From: Candidatus Obscuribacterales bacterium
Lineage (GTDB): Bacteria; Cyanobacteriota; Vampirovibrionia; Obscuribacterales; Obscuribacteraceae
Length of the DNA stretch: 64,000 bases
Assembly (NCBI GenBank): GCA_019745415.1
Contig: JAIETF010000003.1
Span: forward strand, 62,001-126,000
Direction of reading: 5' to 3'
Made by a program: the position numbers and the translations under genes. Positions within the stretch are counted from its first letter, which is position 1; every line of letters starts with the position of its first letter. Below, one piece after another: positions 1 through 10,021 of the stretch. The notes beneath the pieces are model-generated. The model saw only the letters and a list, made by a program, of their open reading frames with translations, ran no database searches and was not told the DNA's origin.

Positions 1-1
1 T

Positions 2-655
2 AAAGAAAGCGCTATAGAACTTCTGGAAAAAGCCAAATCTATCAGTGCTTTCTTAGAGCCGGCGGTGATTCCGTCTCTAGATAGATTGAAAGGCGTAGCC
101 AGTGGTGGCACCGAAACTGGTGGCAAGCCGGCGCTAGGACCAGACGGTAAGCCTGTGGCAGCAAGTAACGCGAGCCAAGCAGCAGCAGAGAAAGCCAAGG
201 CGGAAGCAGAAGCAGCAAAGAAATACGGCGAAGTGGAAAGCCTTTTGTCTAGCGGCAAGCTTGATGAAGCAGACAAGGAAATTGAAAGTTTGCTGGCGGC
301 AAATGCCGCCGACGGCAAAGCTTGGATGTTCAAAGGTACGCTTTTGGAAAAGAAAGGCAATATAGACGACGCTTCGGTGAGCTATCGCCAAGCCGCCGGC
401 TTTAAGATAAGCGGCGCCGAGGAAGCCTTGCTAAGATTGGAAGAAAGCCGGGTCAGACCACTTGTGCAAGATGCAGACAAATACTTGGCAGAAAAGAAAC
501 AGGTAGAAGCGGCCGAAATTCTCAGAGAGGCAGCCAGACTGGCACCGAAACTACCCAGTGTGCATAAAAAACTGGCCGAACTGCTCAGATCTATGGGTGA
601 AACCAAAGAAGCCGAGAAAGAGGAACAAAAGGTCAAAGACATGGAGAAGAAATAG
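2..655 (+). CDS. TPR-like repeat protein, 5' end truncated by window edge
   Basis: Frame is open back to position 2 (KESAIELLEKAKSISAFLEPAVIPSLDRLKG...), so the GTG at 65 is probably internal; helical repeats (DEADKEIESLLAANAADGKAWMFKGTLLEKKGNIDDA). Confidence 0.75.
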   Translation, partial: KESAIELLEKAKSISAFLEPAVIPSLDRLKGVASGGTETGGKPALGPDGKPVAASNASQAAAEKAKAEAEAAKKYGEVESLLSSGKLDEADKEIESLLAANAADGKAWMFKGTLLEKKGNIDDASVSYRQAAGFKISGAEEALLRLEESRVRPLVQDADKYLAEKKQVEAAEILREAARLAPKLPSVHKKLAELLRSMGETKEAEKEEQKVKDMEKK

Positions 656-798
656 TCCGCCGTTTTTAGGCAGCCGTTTTTAGGATAATAATTCCAGGGT
701 AAACAGCTATTGTCAGAATGCACTTTCAGCCTTAAATTATAGAGGTTTTCAAGAGGGCGCAATTGAGGCACACAAACTAGGCAACACTGAGTCAAACC

Positions 799-2547
799 GT
801 GAATAGAAAAAGAAATAGAACACGTAAAGCGACAATTTTATCTATATCTCTCGGTCTGCTCTTAAGCGGCGCCTTTGTCGAGTTGCCGTCCGCCTTGGCC
901 ATGACCCTGGCCGAAGCAGACCAATTGCTATTGCAGGGAAAACTGAAAGCAGCTGAAGAAGCCTATCGAGAACTCTTAGCCGAAGACGAAAACGGTGATG
1001 CGGTGGCCGGACTGGCTGTAACACTGGCCAAACAAGGACTGGAAAAGCCGTACAAAATTGTCGAAGCAGAAAAACTCCTCAAAAAAAGTCGCGAAAAATT
1101 CGGCGACAATCCCAATGTGCAAGCAGCAACGGGCTATGTCGCTTATGTACATTCAAAGACTGTAGCTTCACCTGCCAAAAGAGACTTGCTGCTGGAAGCA
1201 GCCGAGAGTCTATCAAAGAAGGCTATAGATCAAAACCCGGACATAGTCATTGCCCAGCAAACCCTAGGCATGGTCAAAATTGCCCAAGACGACATCGAAG
1301 CGGCAGTACCGCCTCTGCGGAAAGCCTGCAGCTTGGCTGAGAACTGTGTCAACCTCACTTTGTTGGCCCAAGCCCTGCTCAAGCTTGATGCCAAAGACAA
1401 AGAGGCGGAAGAACTAGTCAACAAAGCCCTGCAGCTCAAGTCGGATTATTCAGCTGCTCGACTGCAAAAGGCAATTGTCTTGTCGGCCCAAGGTAAAAAT
1501 GAAGAAGCCTATCTAGAACTTAAGACTATTCCAGCCGACCTACGCAATTCAGAATGGCATACAGTGGCCGGCAATATCGAAAGCCGCCAAGGCGACGGAC
1601 CATCGGCCCTGCAAAGCTGGAATAAAGCCAGTATGGAAGACCCCCGCAACCCGGAGCCATACAAACGAAAAGCCGAACATTATATGATGCGTGGCGACGG
1701 TGCCATGGCCATTGCCGAGTATCATACCGGTCTTGAGATTTTGCCTAACGACTGGGCCATGCGAGCAGAACTGGCTGAGTTAGCCCTGCGTCAAGATAAT
1801 CTCGATGTTGCCGAAACCGAATTCAAGACCATACTTGCCACCAAGTCAGATGACCCAAAGGCCATGCTTGGTCTGGCCCGTGTCTATTTTCGCAAATATC
1901 GCAAAGAAGGCAATTTCCCGCCTAACTTTAGCCAGCACATGGATAGGCTGCAGCAGATCATCACAGAACAGGCTGTGCAAGGCAAGGTGCTCAAAGACGG
2001 CGCCCGCAATTTACAAGAGAGCATCGAGCTCTCAGAAGCAACCAAAGCCATTTCGCAAAGACGTTTTCGCGAAGGCAGACAGAAGTTTTTAGACGTTATT
2101 GAAAAACACAAGGACGAGCCCTTTGATGTAATCACTTTGGGCGAACAATGCTATTTCGAAGGAGACTATAAGGCGGCGGAAAAGGCTTTCAACTATGCCA
2201 AAGAACTGCCCGAGGTGAGCACCCGTGCCGAACAAGGCCTTAGCAAGATCAACTCGCAGCGCACCGAGGCCTCAAGACATGTGAAACTGGGGGATGCCGC
2301 CTGGAAGATTCCCGAAATTGCTATCGACCACTATAAGCAGGCTCTAAACGCCGATCCACAATATTCAGAAGCCTATTTCGGACTTTTCAATCTTTATACC
2401 AAGTCTGATAAACAAGACCCAGCCCAAGCCATGTCTTATGCTGAAAGTTTTTTAGAAGCAGCTGAAGATGGCAGCCCGCAGCGCAAGGAAGTTGAATCGG
2501 GTCTAGCCAAGCTGAAGAAAAAAACAAGCGGCGGCAAAAGCAAATGA
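799..2547 (+). CDS. Secreted/periplasmic TPR repeat protein (582 aa)
   Basis: N-terminal signal-like segment (ILSISLGLLLSGAFVELPSALA) followed by multiple TPR-like motifs. Confidence 0.85.
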   Translation: MNRKRNRTRKATILSISLGLLLSGAFVELPSALAMTLAEADQLLLQGKLKAAEEAYRELLAEDENGDAVAGLAVTLAKQGLEKPYKIVEAEKLLKKSREKFGDNPNVQAATGYVAYVHSKTVASPAKRDLLLEAAESLSKKAIDQNPDIVIAQQTLGMVKIAQDDIEAAVPPLRKACSLAENCVNLTLLAQALLKLDAKDKEAEELVNKALQLKSDYSAARLQKAIVLSAQGKNEEAYLELKTIPADLRNSEWHTVAGNIESRQGDGPSALQSWNKASMEDPRNPEPYKRKAEHYMMRGDGAMAIAEYHTGLEILPNDWAMRAELAELALRQDNLDVAETEFKTILATKSDDPKAMLGLARVYFRKYRKEGNFPPNFSQHMDRLQQIITEQAVQGKVLKDGARNLQESIELSEATKAISQRRFREGRQKFLDVIEKHKDEPFDVITLGEQCYFEGDYKAAEKAFNYAKELPEVSTRAEQGLSKINSQRTEASRHVKLGDAAWKIPEIAIDHYKQALNADPQYSEAYFGLFNLYTKSDKQDPAQAMSYAESFLEAAEDGSPQRKEVESGLAKLKKKTSGGKSK

Positions 2548-2626
2548 GCTTATGTAATGCAGCTTATGTAAGTGATTAGTTGTATTGTGGGTATCATATT
2601 AAAGAGTTTAGTGACGGGGAGAGGCT

Positions 2627-3025
2627 ATGTCGGTCGGGAAGAAGAAACCAGCGAAAGGAGCCTTTAACGGCGCCTTCAACGGAGCTCTCAAGGGTAGAGA
2701 CGAAGTCTTCGATGCCTCGCCCGACGCCGGCGACAAAGTCGACTCGCCTTCTAAAGTAAAGGGTAAAGCAGCCGGCTTTTTCCAAAAGTACACTAATACT
2801 CTCAAAGCTTCTTTCGATGACATGAACAGCGATGAACAAGAAGCGCTGATCACTAGATTTTGTTATGTTATTAGCATCGGTATCGCCATGGTGGCTTTGA
2901 GTTGCTTCTACACCATCCTACCTCCTTTGGTCAGAATACTGGCTCTGCCAATAGTGCTGGCCGCCGCTTGGTTTGTAGGCTCTAAAGTGGTTGCCCCGGC
3001 GATGATAGAAAGATTCCGCAAATAG
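2627..3025 (+). CDS. Small membrane protein of unknown function
   Basis: 132-aa ORF with GGGGAGAGG-like RBS context; C-terminal hydrophobic helices. Confidence 0.65.
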   Translation: MSVGKKKPAKGAFNGAFNGALKGRDEVFDASPDAGDKVDSPSKVKGKAAGFFQKYTNTLKASFDDMNSDEQEALITRFCYVISIGIAMVALSCFYTILPPLVRILALPIVLAAAWFVGSKVVAPAMIERFRK

Positions 3026-3065
3026 TCGAATCTATCTAAACTTCCAGCTTCAGCGAGGCAAACTT

Positions 3066-3311
3066 ATGGCTCTACCGAAAAACCTTGGCAAATATGTGGG
3101 AGGCTTTGTCGTACTGGCAGCCGCCTCTCTAATGCTGGGCTCGATTTTCGACTATGTTTCAGGGCTTATTCGCATCGTATCGGTAATTGTCACTGTTGTC
3201 GCAGTTTCGTGGCTGGCTGTCTTTATTATGTCTAAAATGAAGGGTAGCAAAAGTAATCGAGCTGATAGTGCAAGAGCAGACCAAGACGACACGAAAGATG
3301 AAGAGACCTAG
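3066..3311 (+). CDS. Small membrane protein (81 aa)
   Basis: Two hydrophobic helices then a charged tail; ends 3 bp before the next ORF. Confidence 0.6.
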   Translation: MALPKNLGKYVGGFVVLAAASLMLGSIFDYVSGLIRIVSVIVTVVAVSWLAVFIMSKMKGSKSNRADSARADQDDTKDEET

Positions 3312-3313
3312 CT

Positions 3314-4327
3314 GTGATGAGAAATTCTATCAAACCAATCTTGCTGGCCTGCCTGGGGCTGGCGCTTAGTCAAAGCGCCGAAGGACAAAACCGCCAACAA
3401 GACCTTTACAAACACAATAGCGGTCTAGCCGGCAAATCAGCCATTCTTCCCATCGGCACATCGTTCGAAGGGCGGATGCAATCGACCATAGGCTCAACTG
3501 CATCCAAACCCGGCGAGAGATTCTCCATCGAAGTATCGGCACCAGTGATGGCCAACGGCACCGAAGTCTTGATTCCAACCGGATCTCAAATTATCGGCGA
3601 AGTAGTAGAAGCCATTCCTTCATCAAGGCAAGAGAAAGACCGAGATAAGCGCATCAAACCCTTGGGTAAATTGCGAACTCAACTGATGTCGCTGCAGATG
3701 CCCAGCGGTATGAGCTATCCGATTGTCGCGTCGATGACCGGTGAGGTGACCCATAGCCGCTATGGCACCTACCAAGGTCTGGCCGGGCGCAAAAGTTCGG
3801 TGGCCTATGTCGGCTCCCAGTCTGGCTTCGATGCGGTTAATCCGGCGCTGCGCGCCCCTAAACGCAATGGACAGCTGGCTGTAATCAAAAAGGATGAATT
3901 GCTGCATGATCCTATTTTGGGCGAAGACAATCGAGGCAGTGACGGTCAGAAGAAAGTTATCCGCTCTTTGGTGAAGAAAGGCAGAGACCTTTATATCTAT
4001 GCAGGCTCGCCGATCACAATAAGATTAGATGCGCCCCTCAAGCTCAGTTACAGCGCGTCGGCCGGCGGCAGCTCTATCGATATGGTCAGCGAAGACGATG
4101 ATCCGCTCGGCAAACAAGCGCCAAAAAATGGCAGGCGATTCAGCCCTACCCGCGAACGCAATAAAGACAATCAAACGCAGGAAGTGCAAGATCTCTCAGG
4201 ACCTTCAGCAGTAATGGGACCCGCCGGTGGTCAGAACAGAAGTCAGAGCAGCGGCTTCGGCGGTGGCGGCGCCCCCGAAATGGGAAATACTGGAGCCCCG
4301 AGCAAGCAGCCCGGCAGCGATTTTTAG
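3314..4327 (+). CDS. Secreted protein of unknown function
   Basis: N-terminal signal-like sequence (ILLACLGLALSQSAEG), beta-rich middle, Gly/Gln-rich C-terminus. Confidence 0.65.
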   Translation: MMRNSIKPILLACLGLALSQSAEGQNRQQDLYKHNSGLAGKSAILPIGTSFEGRMQSTIGSTASKPGERFSIEVSAPVMANGTEVLIPTGSQIIGEVVEAIPSSRQEKDRDKRIKPLGKLRTQLMSLQMPSGMSYPIVASMTGEVTHSRYGTYQGLAGRKSSVAYVGSQSGFDAVNPALRAPKRNGQLAVIKKDELLHDPILGEDNRGSDGQKKVIRSLVKKGRDLYIYAGSPITIRLDAPLKLSYSASAGGSSIDMVSEDDDPLGKQAPKNGRRFSPTRERNKDNQTQEVQDLSGPSAVMGPAGGQNRSQSSGFGGGGAPEMGNTGAPSKQPGSDF

Positions 4328-4357
4328 GTAGCCAATAATAGAAAGAGAGCACCCTCA

Positions 4358-5011
4358 ATGAAAGACAACGACCAAGAGAAATTGCCGTTTGTAGTGGCAA
4401 TTACAGGGGCGTCCGGCGCCATTTATGGACTGCGACTTTTGCAATACTTGCTCGAGTCGGGGCAACCGGTAGACTTACTGCTCTCAAAAGCGGCACAACG
4501 AGTCATGAAAGAAGAGCACGATCTCGAACTTGGCAACGAAGTGGAAAGCAAACTCCTTGCCTACCTTAAGCTACCACAGGCGGTACCACTCAAACTACAT
4601 CCGCTCAATGACTACGGCGCTAGCGTTGCCAGTGGCTCCTATCGCACCATGGGCATGGTAGTGCTGCCTTGCAGTCTCGGCAGCCTTGGTGCGCTTGCCG
4701 CCGGTTTGACTGAAAACCTCATTCACAGAGCCGCTGCAGTTACGTTGAAAGAGAGACGCAAGCTCATGGTAGTCGTGAGAGAAATGCCTTTCGGGCACAT
4801 TCAACTCAAGAATATGCTTAGCTTGAGTGAAGCTGGTGCAATAGTCGCCTGCGCATCACCAGGTTTCTATCACCGCCCGGAAAGCGTCGGCGATCAAATT
4901 GACTTCGTGGTCGGACGAGTTCTAGATCAATTTGACTTTGACAATAAGCTCTTCAAAAGATGGAAAGAAGATAGTCGCCCACTGGTACAAAGTCCGCGCC
5001 AGAACCATTGA
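4358..5011 (+). CDS. ubiX: UbiX-like flavin prenyltransferase
   Basis: VVAITGASGAIYGLRLLQYL flavoprotein motif and KERRKLMVVVREMPFGHIQLKNM. Confidence 0.92.
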   Translation: MKDNDQEKLPFVVAITGASGAIYGLRLLQYLLESGQPVDLLLSKAAQRVMKEEHDLELGNEVESKLLAYLKLPQAVPLKLHPLNDYGASVASGSYRTMGMVVLPCSLGSLGALAAGLTENLIHRAAAVTLKERRKLMVVVREMPFGHIQLKNMLSLSEAGAIVACASPGFYHRPESVGDQIDFVVGRVLDQFDFDNKLFKRWKEDSRPLVQSPRQNH

Positions 5012-5625
5012 GCAGGAACCCGATGGATAGTTTCAATTCAAAGATCGCCAAAATAGTGGGTTTCAAGGGACTAAAAGGAGATATCAAACTCTCTCTAGAA
5101 ACCGACTTTGACCTCATATGCGGTATCAAGAGCGTCAAGCTGACAGCCCCTATTTCTGCACTCAACGTCGAGGGACAAGATAGCAAGGCAAAAACCTCAG
5201 ATGCTATCAATGCCCGAGTTGATAGACTTTACTGCGAGGGGCGACTGGTCTTACTGCGCCTGAAAGGCTTCGCCGATCGCACGGCTTGCGAAAAGCTCTT
5301 GGGCTACACTGTCTATACTGAGAAGGAGCAATTGCGTGCTCTAGATGAAGATGAATGGTGGGTTGAAGACCTGATCGGGCTGACTGTCTATACCAGGCAT
5401 CCCCATAAGATTTTCGGCAAAGTAAGTACAGTTTACGGCGACAGCAATATGACCCTGGCAGTTTGCGACAAAGCCGGAAAGGAGTTCTTGGTTCCTTTTG
5501 TGAAAGCTTTGGTACCGGTAGTAAATATTGCCGAGGGGCGAATTGAAATCGAGAACATTCCAGGACTACTGGAAGAAACTCAAGAAGAAGAAGAAAGTGA
5601 AACTAAGACTGAAGAGCATGATTAA
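5008..5625 (+). CDS. rimM: Ribosome maturation factor RimM
   Basis: IAKIVGFKGLKGDIKLSLETDF N-terminus and EWWVEDLIGLTVYT...G.V..V PRC-barrel-like region; start overlaps the ubiX stop. Confidence 0.88.
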   Translation: MSRNPMDSFNSKIAKIVGFKGLKGDIKLSLETDFDLICGIKSVKLTAPISALNVEGQDSKAKTSDAINARVDRLYCEGRLVLLRLKGFADRTACEKLLGYTVYTEKEQLRALDEDEWWVEDLIGLTVYTRHPHKIFGKVSTVYGDSNMTLAVCDKAGKEFLVPFVKALVPVVNIAEGRIEIENIPGLLEETQEEEESETKTEEHD

Positions 5626-5859
5626 GCTGCTGCAGATTAACAAGAACTCCAATTAATTCGACTCATGGCAACTTGCTATGTGGCGCTTTTTCCTTTAATT
5701 TATACGAAGCTGCATAGAGTCTTTAGAAATCTGTCCCGGAAAAACCTTACCAAGGGTTTTGGTTTGTAAGCCGGGGCTGATATCTCAAGACTAAGACTCG
5801 GCTGGAATCTCAAGACCACAAGTCATCCCCGACACCATAAGTCTCTGCATTCGGTTCGA

Positions 5860-7464
5860 GTGCTGTTTAAGCTTGCTTTCCTTGTCGGCGGGAGAGTTCT
5901 GGTTAGTCTGTGTTTTCACCCTCAGTCTTCTGACGCTCCAGAGAGTAAGAAAAAAATGTCGTCCATACTGCAATCACGAATGCAAGCCAGAGCTCAATCG
6001 GCTCTATCAGTTTTAGGCCCGCAAAACGATGAACTGGAATTGGCTCTGCCCAGCGTCAGTGTCATCTCATACTCTGGTCCAGGCGGTGTAGGCGGCGTCC
6101 CAGCCTCCCTCGCCCCGATGGTGAAACGTCTCAACACCCGGGTGAACTGGTTTGCCCTCACCGAGCAGCCCCAAGCTGATTTCACCCCTCCAACCGAGGG
6201 CACTAGCAGACTCTCGGTTAAACAGCAGAAAGCACAGTCTCCCACTTATTTCGGCTTCTCATTTCACAAACCGACTTTGCCTGACCGTCTCATGGACGGA
6301 CACAGACGCTTCTGTCAGAGCTATCTTTCACCGCTTTTACACGGCTTTCCCGAAAGAGCCATCTTCGACCAGGAAGACTGGAAATCATTCAAACAATTGA
6401 ACGAGCTTATGGCTTCCCATTGCCTAATTGCCAATTCAGACAGCTATCCCAGCTTGTTCTGGCTGCACGACTATCAGTTATCGCTGGCATCCATGCTTAT
6501 TGGCTCACAGGCCGGCATCCTGCTCTCGCAATTCTGGCACGTGCCCTTTCCCAGCGCCAAAATCATCACAGCTTATCCATGCGGCAAAGATTTAGTGGAA
6601 GCGCTTCTGCAAAATCGACTGGTTGGCTTTCACACCAAGGATTATGCCGAGAACTTTATGGACGCCGCCCAGTTCTTCTATCCGGAGCTGGAAATTGATA
6701 GGCCAGCGATGACTCTAATTTCTGAAAGAGGGAAGCGAACCAAATTATCGGTTATGCCGCTGGGCATCGACGTGCCCTATTGGCAAAATCTGGCCAGAAT
6801 ATCCAAGCCTTATTCTGAAGCGCTTGCTTTCAAGCATGACCTAGCCCCGCAAGTAATTCTCGGTGTCGACCGCCTCGAAAGCAATAAAGGCATTTTGGAG
6901 AGACTACAAGGTCTGAAACAGCTGCTTGCAAGCAAACCAGAATGGCACAAGCGCTTTCACTTTGTTCAAATTGCCCAAGAAGTAAAAGAGCCGAGCGACG
7001 AACTGAAAGAATACACCGAAGCCGTAGAGAGAAAGATAGCCATTATCAACAACGAATTCGCCAAAGAAAGCTGGTCTCCGATAATCTATATAAAGGGTTC
7101 GCTTAACCACGAAGAACTCGCCGCCTGGTATCAAAAGGCTTCGGTTTTGAGCGTCAACTCTACAGCCGACGGGCTCAACCTAGTAGCCAAAGAGTTCGTG
7201 GCCGCAAGAGAAGACGAGCAAGGAGCCCTAGTCTTGTCAAAGAATGCCGGCGTTTCAAGAGAACTGAGCCATGGCGCATACCTTGTCGATCCAAACGACG
7301 CAGCCGAACTGAGCAACCAGCTCTTCAACGCCCTCACCGCAGATGCCGAGGAAAACCACAGACGAATGCTCAGTCTGCGTCATGCCATCGGCTGGAATCA
7401 ATTGCACAGCTGGGCCCAGGGCTTTTTGCGAGAAACCCTGACCACAGAAGAAAATAAGTTCTGA
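5860..7464 (+). CDS. otsA: GT20-family alpha,alpha-trehalose-phosphate synthase-like (start may be the ATG at 5956)
   Basis: FWHVPFPSAKIITAYPCGKDLVEALLQNRLVGFHTKDYAENFMDA and VILGVDRLESNKGILERL match the OtsA core motifs. Confidence 0.85.
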   Translation: MLFKLAFLVGGRVLVSLCFHPQSSDAPESKKKMSSILQSRMQARAQSALSVLGPQNDELELALPSVSVISYSGPGGVGGVPASLAPMVKRLNTRVNWFALTEQPQADFTPPTEGTSRLSVKQQKAQSPTYFGFSFHKPTLPDRLMDGHRRFCQSYLSPLLHGFPERAIFDQEDWKSFKQLNELMASHCLIANSDSYPSLFWLHDYQLSLASMLIGSQAGILLSQFWHVPFPSAKIITAYPCGKDLVEALLQNRLVGFHTKDYAENFMDAAQFFYPELEIDRPAMTLISERGKRTKLSVMPLGIDVPYWQNLARISKPYSEALAFKHDLAPQVILGVDRLESNKGILERLQGLKQLLASKPEWHKRFHFVQIAQEVKEPSDELKEYTEAVERKIAIINNEFAKESWSPIIYIKGSLNHEELAAWYQKASVLSVNSTADGLNLVAKEFVAAREDEQGALVLSKNAGVSRELSHGAYLVDPNDAAELSNQLFNALTADAEENHRRMLSLRHAIGWNQLHSWAQGFLRETLTTEENKF

Positions 7465-7512
7465 CTTTCACGATTTATTCACAGGTCATCACTTAATTTA
7501 TTGTTGCTGCCT

Positions 7513-7555
7513 GGGCCCGGAGGTTACTTTGATACCTTCCGGGCTCAATTATTTT
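7513..7555 (+). terminator. Rho-independent terminator downstream of the otsA-like gene
   Basis: GGGCCCGGAGG / CCTTCCGGGCTC stem (about 12 bp with one bulge) followed by AATTATTTT. Confidence 0.65.
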
Positions 7556-7666
7556 CAGCGATTTTGAAAAGTGATTTACAAATTTTTCACAGATGTCATT
7601 GTAATCTAACGCCATAAGCCGAAGAGCTAACCCGCCCCTCTTTCTTTTCAAGCCATAGGTGACCAT

Positions 7667-8398
7667 ATGGTGATTTCTTATGCACGCCCTGACATGGGTG
7701 ACTTTAGTAATGCCAGAAAGCAAGACAGTGTCGAGAATTCAAGCAACGACAATCTAAGTTATGCCGTCTTCAAGCCAAATGATCTGCAGAAGTTCAATGA
7801 TCTGCAAAAGCTCAACGGACCGCAGGGGCAAAACCAGGCAGACAAGCCCAGTATCTTGCCATCATTAGAAATCGCTGGAGCCTTTAATAAAGGCACTATG
7901 AGCGATGCCGACGCCGAATTGATTTTGGCCAACATGCGAAAGAAAACAGCCGACCCCTTAGCCGCTGCCCAGGCCCATGAAGGTGACAAACTTTGGCGCC
8001 GCAGCCCCTACAAAAACCTTACCGGAGACGGCGAATACGGATGTGCCGCCTCCCTGGGTGTGATGCTCAAAGACATGGGTCACAGATTTCAGACTTCCCC
8101 CCTGGCAGCGGGCCTGTACAACAACTTGCGTGACTCTGGTTGGAGCCGCTCCAGCATGAATATGGCCAAACCAGGAGATGTCATTTTCGGTGAAAAGCTG
8201 GGCAGAGATGCCAGCAAAGGCGGCGGCGCCGGTCACATAGCCATGGTGGTGGGCAGAGATGCCTCAGGCAACTTAATGGTGGCCGATAATAATGGAGCCG
8301 AAGGCGGTGTCTGGTCTATAAGACCGCTGACAGAGAGCTTCAAACCCGATCGCTATGACATGGGTGCTCTGAAAGTAATTAGACCGCCCCGCGGATAA
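7667..8398 (+). CDS. CHAP/NlpC-P60-like cysteine hydrolase
   Basis: Cys-His-Asn arrangement: YGCAASLGVML ... GHIAMVVGRD ... VADNNGAEGG. Confidence 0.6.
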   Translation: MVISYARPDMGDFSNARKQDSVENSSNDNLSYAVFKPNDLQKFNDLQKLNGPQGQNQADKPSILPSLEIAGAFNKGTMSDADAELILANMRKKTADPLAAAQAHEGDKLWRRSPYKNLTGDGEYGCAASLGVMLKDMGHRFQTSPLAAGLYNNLRDSGWSRSSMNMAKPGDVIFGEKLGRDASKGGGAGHIAMVVGRDASGNLMVADNNGAEGGVWSIRPLTESFKPDRYDMGALKVIRPPRG

Positions 8399-8494
8399 TT
8401 TAGGAGATAATACTGAGGAGCAGTTTATCGACTTTGCCCGAAAAGACAAAGGGTTTCTGCGAATCTTGACAGGCGGCAAAAAGAAAAACCAGTC

Positions 8495-9976
8495 TTGAAC
8501 TCAACGGTCAAACGACTCCTAGAGCCTAAGGTCTTGCACAAGAGCTTGATTCTTGTGCTTTTGCCTCTTTTAATTCAGACTATTTTCTTCTTTCAGCTGG
8601 GCGGCGTAGTGGCCAAAGCCGAGAGAATGGCGCTTGCCGAAAGACGGCAAAGCACCGTGGTAGAGCAAGTGAATTGGCTCATCGCCATCTTCATGAGCAC
8701 AACCTCTAATTTAGGGACTTATATAATTACCGGCCACAAACCTTATGCCGAAGAAGGGAAACTAGCCCTTATCGACCTGCGTCGCCAATTTGATGAATTA
8801 GAGAATCTGCTGGCCGACAGCCCCAAACAGCTAGGGCATGTCAGACAGATGCGCGAAATAGTGGAAGTGCAACTGAAAGAATTGCAAGCCCTAGAACCGA
8901 CAGAAGAGCGAAATAGCTTCACCTATTTGTGGAGCCATATGAAAGAGTTTCGCGAGACCATGCAGGAAGTCGGTGTTAGAACCGGAGTGCTGATGCGCAT
9001 GATCTCTTCTGAAAAAGATCAACTCTCTAAAGTAAGAAAAGAAGAAGCAAGAGCCAGACAATCAGTAAAAGATCAGCTTCTTATCGGCATGGTCGTCAAC
9101 TTTATTTTGGTGGGTATTCTCTTGATATGGTTTATCAACGATATCACCGGTCGTCTTTCTCAACTAGTGGAAAACGCCCGCAAGATTCCCACTGGACAGC
9201 CCTTAGACGCCCATGTTAAAGGCAGTGATGAGCTAGCTTATCTAGATGAAGTCTTGCATAATGCCGCCGAAGACCTAAAAAGGGCCAACGACCACAGACA
9301 GTCACTGATGGAAATGGTCGCCCACGATCTAAGGTCTCCACTGATGAGCTGCCAAGTTTCAATGCAAATTTTGAGCAGCGACAAAATGCCGGAGCTGCCA
9401 CCAATAGCGGTGCGACAAATCAACTCGGTTCAGGGCAACATTAAGCGTGTAGTTGAGATGGTCAATGATCTTCTCACCATCGACAAACTAGAAGCCGGCA
9501 AGCTTGAGCTGGAAATAGACGAAATCGATGTCAGCGAACTTGCCGCAGAAGCTATCGAGAGTGTCTCGGCCCTAGCCCGCGAAAAGCAAATCAGAATAAG
9601 CAATACCTGTACTCGTGAAATAGTTGATGGCGACTTCAAACGACTCTTGCAAATCTTGCTGAACTACCTATCAAATGCCATAAAGTTTTCACCGCCGCAA
9701 TCAACCATCTCGGTATACTGCGGCAAACAAGACGACTTTGTCGTAATCTTCGTGCAAGATCAAGGGCCAGGACTGGAACAAGAAGATCAAGAACATTTGT
9801 TTGAGAAGTTCTATCAGGTGTCAAACAGCGATGACAGCCAAGGCCAGAAAAGTAAAGGTTTCGGACTAGGACTAGCCATATGCAAGCTTTTGGCGGAAGC
9901 ACATGGCGGCGAAGTAGGGGTTGAAAGCCAACTTGGCAAAGGCAGCCGTTTTTGGCTGACCATACCGCGCAGTTAA
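8495..9976 (+). CDS. Membrane sensor histidine kinase
   Basis: Two TM segments, HAMP-like region, MVAHDLRSPL H-box, LNYLSNAIKFS N-box, DQGPGL and GFGLGLAICKLLAEAHGG. TTG start. Confidence 0.93.
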   Translation: MNSTVKRLLEPKVLHKSLILVLLPLLIQTIFFFQLGGVVAKAERMALAERRQSTVVEQVNWLIAIFMSTTSNLGTYIITGHKPYAEEGKLALIDLRRQFDELENLLADSPKQLGHVRQMREIVEVQLKELQALEPTEERNSFTYLWSHMKEFRETMQEVGVRTGVLMRMISSEKDQLSKVRKEEARARQSVKDQLLIGMVVNFILVGILLIWFINDITGRLSQLVENARKIPTGQPLDAHVKGSDELAYLDEVLHNAAEDLKRANDHRQSLMEMVAHDLRSPLMSCQVSMQILSSDKMPELPPIAVRQINSVQGNIKRVVEMVNDLLTIDKLEAGKLELEIDEIDVSELAAEAIESVSALAREKQIRISNTCTREIVDGDFKRLLQILLNYLSNAIKFSPPQSTISVYCGKQDDFVVIFVQDQGPGLEQEDQEHLFEKFYQVSNSDDSQGQKSKGFGLGLAICKLLAEAHGGEVGVESQLGKGSRFWLTIPRS

Positions 9977-10021
9977 GGCTCAAAATAATAGAGAACAGGG
10001 AAAGCAGGCAAAACAGACAAA

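Noticed and set aside
5735-5777. CCCGG...CCGGG with nested AAAACCTT/AAGGGTTTT hairpin after rimM
   Set aside because: Could be a weak terminator, but the arms are imperfect and no U-tract follows; left uncalled.
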